From the NCBI GenBank assembly GCA_037968855.1, contig JBBKWH010000014.1, positions 114,421 through 178,420 of the forward strand: 64,000 nucleotides of DNA. Direction: 5' to 3'. Position numbers and translations under genes: made by a program. Below are positions 59,755-64,000 of the stretch, one piece after another. The notes beneath the pieces are model-generated. The model was not told the DNA's origin. It saw nothing but the letters and a program-made list of their open reading frames with translations, and searched no databases. Each line of letters opens with the position of its first letter. Within the stretch, counting starts at the first letter, position 1. This stretch comes from JBBKWH01 sp037968855 (GTDB taxonomy: Bacteria; Pseudomonadota; Gammaproteobacteria; Pseudomonadales; Moraxellaceae).

Positions 59755-60222
59755 ATGCATTGCCCATTTTGTAATACCCCCGATTGTAAGGTGATTGACT
59801 CAAGGCTGGCGGCTGAGGGGCGGCAGATTCGTCGGCGTCGTGAATGTTTGGCGTGTTCTGAACGCTTTACCACCTTTGAAATCATTGAGTTGGTCATGCC
59901 ACGGGTGATCAAGTCGAACGGTCAAATGCAGCCGTTTGATGAAGGAAAGCTGCGCCGCTCCATCACCTTGCCACTGCAAAAACGTCCGGTCAGTCTGGAT
60001 CAAATTGATACCGCCATTGCCAAAATTAGCCAAACCTTGCGTAGCTTAGGCGAGCGCGAGTTACCGGCACGGCGGATTGGCGAAGAAGTGATGAATGCCT
60101 TGCGCGAGTTGGATTCGGTGGCCTACGTGCGCTTTGCCTCGGTGTATCGAGATTTTAAAGATGTGGCGGCGTTTCGCGATGCGGTCGATCAGTTGGATGA
60201 AGGTGAGACCTCGCATGACTAA
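59755..60222 (+). CDS. nrdR: Transcriptional repressor NrdR
   Basis: 155 residues. Zinc ribbon MHCPFCNTPDCKVIDSR with RRRECLACSERFTTFE, then the ATP-cone (VIKSNGQMQPFDEGKLRRSI). It senses dATP/ATP and represses ribonucleotide reductase genes. ATG 59755 gives the invariant start. It overlaps ribD by eight bases, a common nrdR-ribD pairing. Confidence 0.96.
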   Translation: MHCPFCNTPDCKVIDSRLAAEGRQIRRRRECLACSERFTTFEIIELVMPRVIKSNGQMQPFDEGKLRRSITLPLQKRPVSLDQIDTAIAKISQTLRSLGERELPARRIGEEVMNALRELDSVAYVRFASVYRDFKDVAAFRDAVDQLDEGETSHD

Positions 60223-61312
60223 TGTGACTAATGTCGCTGCACAGCCAACTGACCAAGATTGGATGCAGCACGCCTTAGCCTTGGCGCGGCGTGGCCAATA
60301 CACCACACGGCCCAATCCGGCCGTCGGTTGTGTGTTGGTTAAAGACGGTCAGTTGATTGGAGAAGGCTTTCATCCACAAGCCGGTCAACCGCATGCCGAG
60401 GTGTTTGCCTTGCGTCAGGCTGGCACACAAGCGCGGGGAGCCACGGCCTATGTAACCTTAGAGCCGTGCGCGCACTTTGGCCGCACGCCGCCGTGTGCCA
60501 ATGCCTTAATTGAGGCCGGTGTGGCACGGGTAGTGATGGCGACCTTAGACAGTAATCCACAAGTAGCCGGACAAGGCCGTGACCGGATTGCCGCCGCAGG
60601 GATTACCACCACGGTGGGCATTTGCCAAGCCGAAGCACAGGCGTTAAACGCCGGATTTTTAAAGGTGATGGCGGGGGGCTTGCCGTATGTGCGGCTCAAA
60701 GTTGCGGCCAGTTTGGATGGCCGAACCGCGATGGCATCGGGCGAGTCTAAGTGGATTACTGGCCCTGCGGCACGACAAGACGTACAGCATTGGCGGGCAA
60801 TCAGTGGTGCGGTCATTACTGGCATCAACACTGTATTGGCCGATGATCCCTTGCTCAATGTTCGGCAAGTGGCCGATGGTACTGATCTGGCACTGATTCC
60901 GCAGCCCTTGCGGGTGGTGTTAGATCGACAAGGCCGTATGCCCACCGATGCGCAGCTATTGGGCGATCCTTCGACCGTGTTGGTGGTTGGCCCTGCCCAG
61001 AGGGATGGCGTAGAGACATGGCCTAGCACTGATCTGACCATGCTGTTGACCCGCTTGCGTGATGACAAGCAGATTCGAGATGTGTTGGTCGAGTGTGGCC
61101 CGACGTTGGCCGCGGCGTTCTTAACCGCCGGATTGGTCGATGAGTTGATCGTCTATCTCGCCCCGACCTTATTAGGCCAATTGGCGCGGCCGATGTTCGG
61201 TTTAGACTTTGGCCAAATGGCCGAACAGATGCGCTTTGACCTGATTGATGTCAAACAAGTTGGCGCTGATGTGCGCTTACGTTTAAGCCCTCAGATTGCC
61301 AAGTCACCATGA
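60215..61312 (+). CDS. ribD: Bifunctional riboflavin deaminase/reductase RibD
   Basis: 365 residues. Deaminase domain: RPNPAVGCVLVKDG, zinc residues in QPHAEVFAL and EPCAHFGRTPPCANAL. Reductase domain: VRLKVAASLDGRTAMASGES and AVITGINTVLADDPLL. It performs the second and third steps of riboflavin synthesis. The start at 60215 lies inside nrdR; the stop overlaps the methyltransferase gene by four bases. Confidence 0.95.
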   Translation: MTNVTNVAAQPTDQDWMQHALALARRGQYTTRPNPAVGCVLVKDGQLIGEGFHPQAGQPHAEVFALRQAGTQARGATAYVTLEPCAHFGRTPPCANALIEAGVARVVMATLDSNPQVAGQGRDRIAAAGITTTVGICQAEAQALNAGFLKVMAGGLPYVRLKVAASLDGRTAMASGESKWITGPAARQDVQHWRAISGAVITGINTVLADDPLLNVRQVADGTDLALIPQPLRVVLDRQGRMPTDAQLLGDPSTVLVVGPAQRDGVETWPSTDLTMLLTRLRDDKQIRDVLVECGPTLAAAFLTAGLVDELIVYLAPTLLGQLARPMFGLDFGQMAEQMRFDLIDVKQVGADVRLRLSPQIAKSP

Positions 61313-62586
61313 CCGCTGCACTGAACTATCACAAGCGCCGCCATGCCGCGCGTACCACCGATGAATTTTTGTTTCATCAGTTGGTGCCGTATTTGGGTAA
61401 CAAACGGCGCTTACTACCGCTAATTTTGTCGGCTTTACAGCAAACCGGCACACTACAAGACGGCCCACGGCAACGTGCACCGATCTTTTTGGATTTGTTT
61501 GCTGGTAGTGGCGTGGTGGCACGACTGGCGCGGCAGCGTGGCTATCAGGTGGTAGCCAATGATTGGGAGCCGTATAGCTTTGCGCTGAGTCATGCCGTGC
61601 TCAGTTGCCAACATGCGCCTGCCTTTGCTGCGTTGGGCGGCTATGCGCAAGCCTTACAGACGCTCAATTCACTCGCGCCGGTTGAGGGCTGGGTCACCCA
61701 GACCTTTTGTCCGCAGCAAGATCATCTATATGACCCCAAGCAAGATCGGCTGTTCTTTAAACGGCATAATGGCATGCGGTTGGATGCCATTCGCGAGCAG
61801 ATTGGCCTCTGGCAAGTGTCGGGGTTGATTGATCCGGTGGAGATGAGCGCCTTGCTTGGCCCATTGCTGTACTCGGCTAGTTTTGTCAGTAATACCAGTG
61901 GTTTGTTTAAAAGTTTTCATCAAGGTTGGGGCGGTAAAACCGGCACAGCACTGGATCGGATTGAATCGATGCTGTGGCTCACGCCTAGTCTATTTCATGC
62001 CTCACCGATTCAAGGTGAAATGTGGTGTGTGGATGCTGCGCATTTAAGCCAACAATTGTCTGATGTTGAGGTGGATGTGGCTTATCTTGATCCGCCATAC
62101 AATCAGCATGCTTATGGCAGCAATTATCATGTGCTGAATGCGCTCACCTTATGGGCCTGTCCAGACATGCCGCCACCGAGTCAATCGGGCTATAAAGGTG
62201 GCATTGATCGCAGTTGGCGACGTGAGCGGCCCAGTGCCTACAATTCGGGCAAGCGGGCCACATTGGCTTATCAACAATTGATTGCCACCCTTAATGCACG
62301 GTTTATTTTGACCAGCTATAGCACCGACGGCAATATTGATCTGACCGATCTGTTGGCGGCGAATGTGGGGCGGGGTCGGGTCACGTTGGTCACGCAGGAT
62401 GTGCCGCGTTATCGGGTCAGTCGGCAGCGGCAATCGGCACGGGCCAGAACCTTAGAGTTTATTGTGGTGACCGATACCCATGCGCCGTGTGGCCCATCGG
62501 TGGATTTATTGCTTGAGCAGTTACGCCATTTTGCGGCATTGGGCGGCGTGGAGCAGCGTCACACGCTGGTTATGCCGTCGTCATGA
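61309..62586 (+). CDS. D12-class DNA adenine methyltransferase in the rib operon
   Basis: 425 residues. N-terminal YLGNKRRLLPLI and SAM-binding FLDLFAGSGVVARLA, and the catalytic DPPYNQHAYGSNYH (about residues 260-275), typical of class alpha (Dam/D12) N6-adenine methyltransferases. A long helical insertion lies between the two. No restriction gene is nearby, so it is solitary. The ATGA overlap with ribD means it is translated with the riboflavin genes. Target sequence unknown; RNA as substrate is not excluded. Confidence 0.88.
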   Translation: MTAALNYHKRRHAARTTDEFLFHQLVPYLGNKRRLLPLILSALQQTGTLQDGPRQRAPIFLDLFAGSGVVARLARQRGYQVVANDWEPYSFALSHAVLSCQHAPAFAALGGYAQALQTLNSLAPVEGWVTQTFCPQQDHLYDPKQDRLFFKRHNGMRLDAIREQIGLWQVSGLIDPVEMSALLGPLLYSASFVSNTSGLFKSFHQGWGGKTGTALDRIESMLWLTPSLFHASPIQGEMWCVDAAHLSQQLSDVEVDVAYLDPPYNQHAYGSNYHVLNALTLWACPDMPPPSQSGYKGGIDRSWRRERPSAYNSGKRATLAYQQLIATLNARFILTSYSTDGNIDLTDLLAANVGRGRVTLVTQDVPRYRVSRQRQSARARTLEFIVVTDTHAPCGPSVDLLLEQLRHFAALGGVEQRHTLVMPSS

Positions 62587-62667
62587 CAGAATTGATGACA
62601 CAGAAAATCACACCGCAAGCCATGCAGATCAGCAGTGCTTGTATTGGAATGGATTGAGGAAAAACAG

Positions 62668-63342
62668 ATGTTTACAGGTATTATCGAAGCGGTTGGACAA
62701 GTCAAATCGGTGGTACGCCAAGGCGGCGATGTGCGCCTGTCGATCCACGCCGGACACTTAGATATGGGCGATGTCAAACTGGGTGACTCGATTGCCACCA
62801 ATGGCATTTGCTTGACCGTGATTGACTACGGCCACGACTGGTATGCCGCCGATGTGTCCTTAGAAACGCTAGACCGCACCACGCTGGGCAAGTGGAAAAG
62901 CGGCACGCGCGTTAACCTCGAAAAAGCATTGCTACCCACCACGCGCTTGGGCGGTCATTTGGTCAGTGGTCACGTTGATGGCTTGGGCGAGATTACGGTA
63001 CGCAAGCAAGATGCCCGTTCGATTTATTTTGAGGTCAAAGCGCCACGCGAGTTGGCCCGTTATCTGGCCGAAAAAGGCTCCATTACTGTGGATGGCATTA
63101 GCTTGACCATTAACTATTTAAAAGGTGATGTGTTAAGCCTGAATCTGGTGCCGCATACCGCCGAAGAAACCAATATTAACGACTGGACGATGGGCAGCGC
63201 GGTCAATTTAGAAGTGGATGTGCTGGCGCGTTATATCGAACGTTTGCTGCTGGGTGATAAAGCCGCTGATCATGTGGAGTCGCCAAAGGCCGGTGGGATT
63301 GATATGGCGTTTTTGGCAGACAATGGCTACTTACGGAAATAA
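62668..63342 (+). CDS. ribE: Riboflavin synthase alpha chain
   Basis: 224 residues from ATG 62668 (GAGGAAAA upstream). Two lumazine-binding repeats: MFTGIIEAVGQVKSV and LVSGHVDGLGEITVR, with GDSIATNGICLTV and KGSITVDGISLTI. It dismutates two lumazines to riboflavin. 81 bases after the methyltransferase gene. No FMN riboswitch is seen in front. Confidence 0.95.
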   Translation: MFTGIIEAVGQVKSVVRQGGDVRLSIHAGHLDMGDVKLGDSIATNGICLTVIDYGHDWYAADVSLETLDRTTLGKWKSGTRVNLEKALLPTTRLGGHLVSGHVDGLGEITVRKQDARSIYFEVKAPRELARYLAEKGSITVDGISLTINYLKGDVLSLNLVPHTAEETNINDWTMGSAVNLEVDVLARYIERLLLGDKAADHVESPKAGGIDMAFLADNGYLRK

Positions 63343-63349
63343 TGGGTGA

Positions 63350-63382
63350 GGGTGCGCGTAGCGTGCCCGACTCATTTTATAA
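63350..63382 (+). terminator. Hairpin after ribE, terminator-like
   Basis: GGGTGCGC/GCGTGCCC with two wobble pairs and loop GTA, outer GAG/CTC, then TTTTAT. It resembles the palindrome at 39860-39876. Confidence 0.55.
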
Positions 63383-63481
63383 CGTCAAAAACGTGCTTTT
63401 GAGCATAAAAAAGCACAATTTAGTTGATAGATGATGACTTTGCATACAGCGTATTGCATACAGAACGTTAAGGAATAAACC

Positions 63482-63922
63482 ATGCAGATGATTGACGAAC
63501 TTGAGCGTTTATTTCCCAAGCAACCGTTAGGCGCAGGTCGATCTTTGTTAGAAGGCGACTTTTACGACACGCATTATCGTTTTTTTGATGACATTGATGA
63601 TGACTATTTACAAGCGACTGGGCATTCGGCAACAGACCTTTTATTAAAGTATGCCTTTGATTGGCCTGAGTTTTATTTGCAAGCCAGTTTGCAAGCTGCA
63701 CAATTACGGCGACGGCCCATTGAAGGCTACACAACATGGCAAGATGTCACGTATGAGTATCTCTATTACTTTAGCGATTCGTGCTGTTTTATAGATCCAC
63801 TCGGGTTTCAATTCTTTTTACCTGCGGCGATCAAACACTATTTGCTGGCGATTGAGCAAAACGAAAACACAGTGTTTATAGAGCTTGGATTCAAACTTGA
63901 AGTGCAACACCCTATAAATTAA
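63482..63922 (+). CDS. Unknown acidic protein, perhaps DUF6714-like, 3' end touching an IS
   Basis: 146 residues, AAGGAA before ATG 63482. Rich in aromatic and acidic residues (FYDTHYRFFDDIDDDY, YEYLYYFSDSCCF). The segment FIDPLGFQFFLPAAIKHYLLA resembles the DUF6714 family, an assignment I cannot confirm. The last codons (EVQHPIN) fall in the 5' edge of an IS30-type element: they read through one arm of a GCAACACC/GGTGTTGC inverted repeat. The native C-terminus may therefore be lost. Confidence 0.65.
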   Translation: MQMIDELERLFPKQPLGAGRSLLEGDFYDTHYRFFDDIDDDYLQATGHSATDLLLKYAFDWPEFYLQASLQAAQLRRRPIEGYTTWQDVTYEYLYYFSDSCCFIDPLGFQFFLPAAIKHYLLAIEQNENTVFIELGFKLEVQHPIN

Positions 63923-64000
63923 GGTGTTGCCATGACCTATCATCATCTCAGCCTCGACGAACGTAATCAAATCCAGCAACGACTCAATCAGGGACATACG
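63900..64000 (+). mobile_element. Left end of an IS30-family insertion sequence
   Basis: The transposase start at 63932 and the preceding GTGCAACACC...GGTGTTGC stretch suggest the IS begins near 63900. The exact boundary cannot be fixed because the right end is outside the window. Confidence 0.65.
63932..64000 (+). CDS. IS30-family transposase, N-terminus (cut by window end)
   Basis: 23 codons visible: MTYHHLSLDERNQIQQRLNQ and on, the standard helix-turn-helix start of IS30-type DDE transposases. The rest lies outside the window. The inverted repeat at 63904-63930 just before it may be part of the IS end. Confidence 0.85.
   Translation, partial: MTYHHLSLDERNQIQQRLNQGHT

Noticed and set aside
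62587..62667. FMN riboswitch before ribE
   Set aside because: Only about 80 bases, without the AGGGGCAG and CCxxACxGCGGT-type blocks.

Overview
The window is a gammaproteobacterial chromosome segment, most likely from the Moraxellaceae/Pseudomonas side of the class. Three blocks keep the Pseudomonadales gene order: dksA-gluQ-cbrX-cbrA-cbrB, argH diverging from algZ-algR-hemC-hemD-hemX-hemY, and comM-ubiK near glnK-amtB. The separate murD-ftsW pair and the long PstC and PstA subunits fit the same placement. I would not name a genus from sequence alone.

Layout. 1-4116: the end of feoB with a small Cys-rich membrane protein, then murD-ftsW. 4132-11682 (minus): nudF-cpdA, then dksA-gluQ-cbrX-cbrA-cbrB, combining stringent response, tRNA modification, cAMP breakdown and carbon/nitrogen control. 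11961-16608: a CAP-domain lipoprotein, thiC and a TolC-family channel. 16652-23504: the pst-phoU phosphate operon behind a clear Pho box. 23812-29523: a 1903-residue secreted protein with DUF11-type repeats. 29589-37641: yggX-argH, algZR and the haem genes with a thioesterase. 37717-42395: hisF, thrB, a DUF2007 protein, hisA-hisH-hisB and a PanZ-like acetyltransferase. 42495-42570: tRNA-Phe.

42557-52168 is a 9.6-kb integrated element in the 3' end of tRNA-Phe. It is bounded by a 14-bp direct repeat (GGGTCTCGCCACCA) and inner pairs of GTTGGTATA words at both ends. It encodes a P4-type tyrosine integrase, a zinc-ribbon protein, two AT-rich unknown genes, an AlpA-type regulator, a tightly overlapped set of small genes, a large DUF3631-type ATPase/primase-like protein, a TubC_N-like protein and an orphan BrnA-like antitoxin. 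No structural phage genes are present, so it looks like a phage satellite or small integrative element. Its non-coding DNA follows an unusual rule: short words repeat at fixed spacing, but a different word is used at each place. The clearest case is a four-module array at 51721-51939 next to the right attachment site. A CTAG-dense 51-bp periodic stretch lies at the end of the DUF3631 gene. These are the best candidates for something undescribed.

52181-64000 returns to the chromosome: the displaced terminator of tRNA-Phe, a TSUP permease, comM, ubiK, a TorF-like porin, glnK-amtB behind a sigma-54-like promoter, a GAF-GGDEF cyclase, then nrdR-ribD-(D12 DNA methyltransferase)-ribE. The window ends in an unknown gene whose 3' end touches the start of an IS30-family transposase cut by the window edge.
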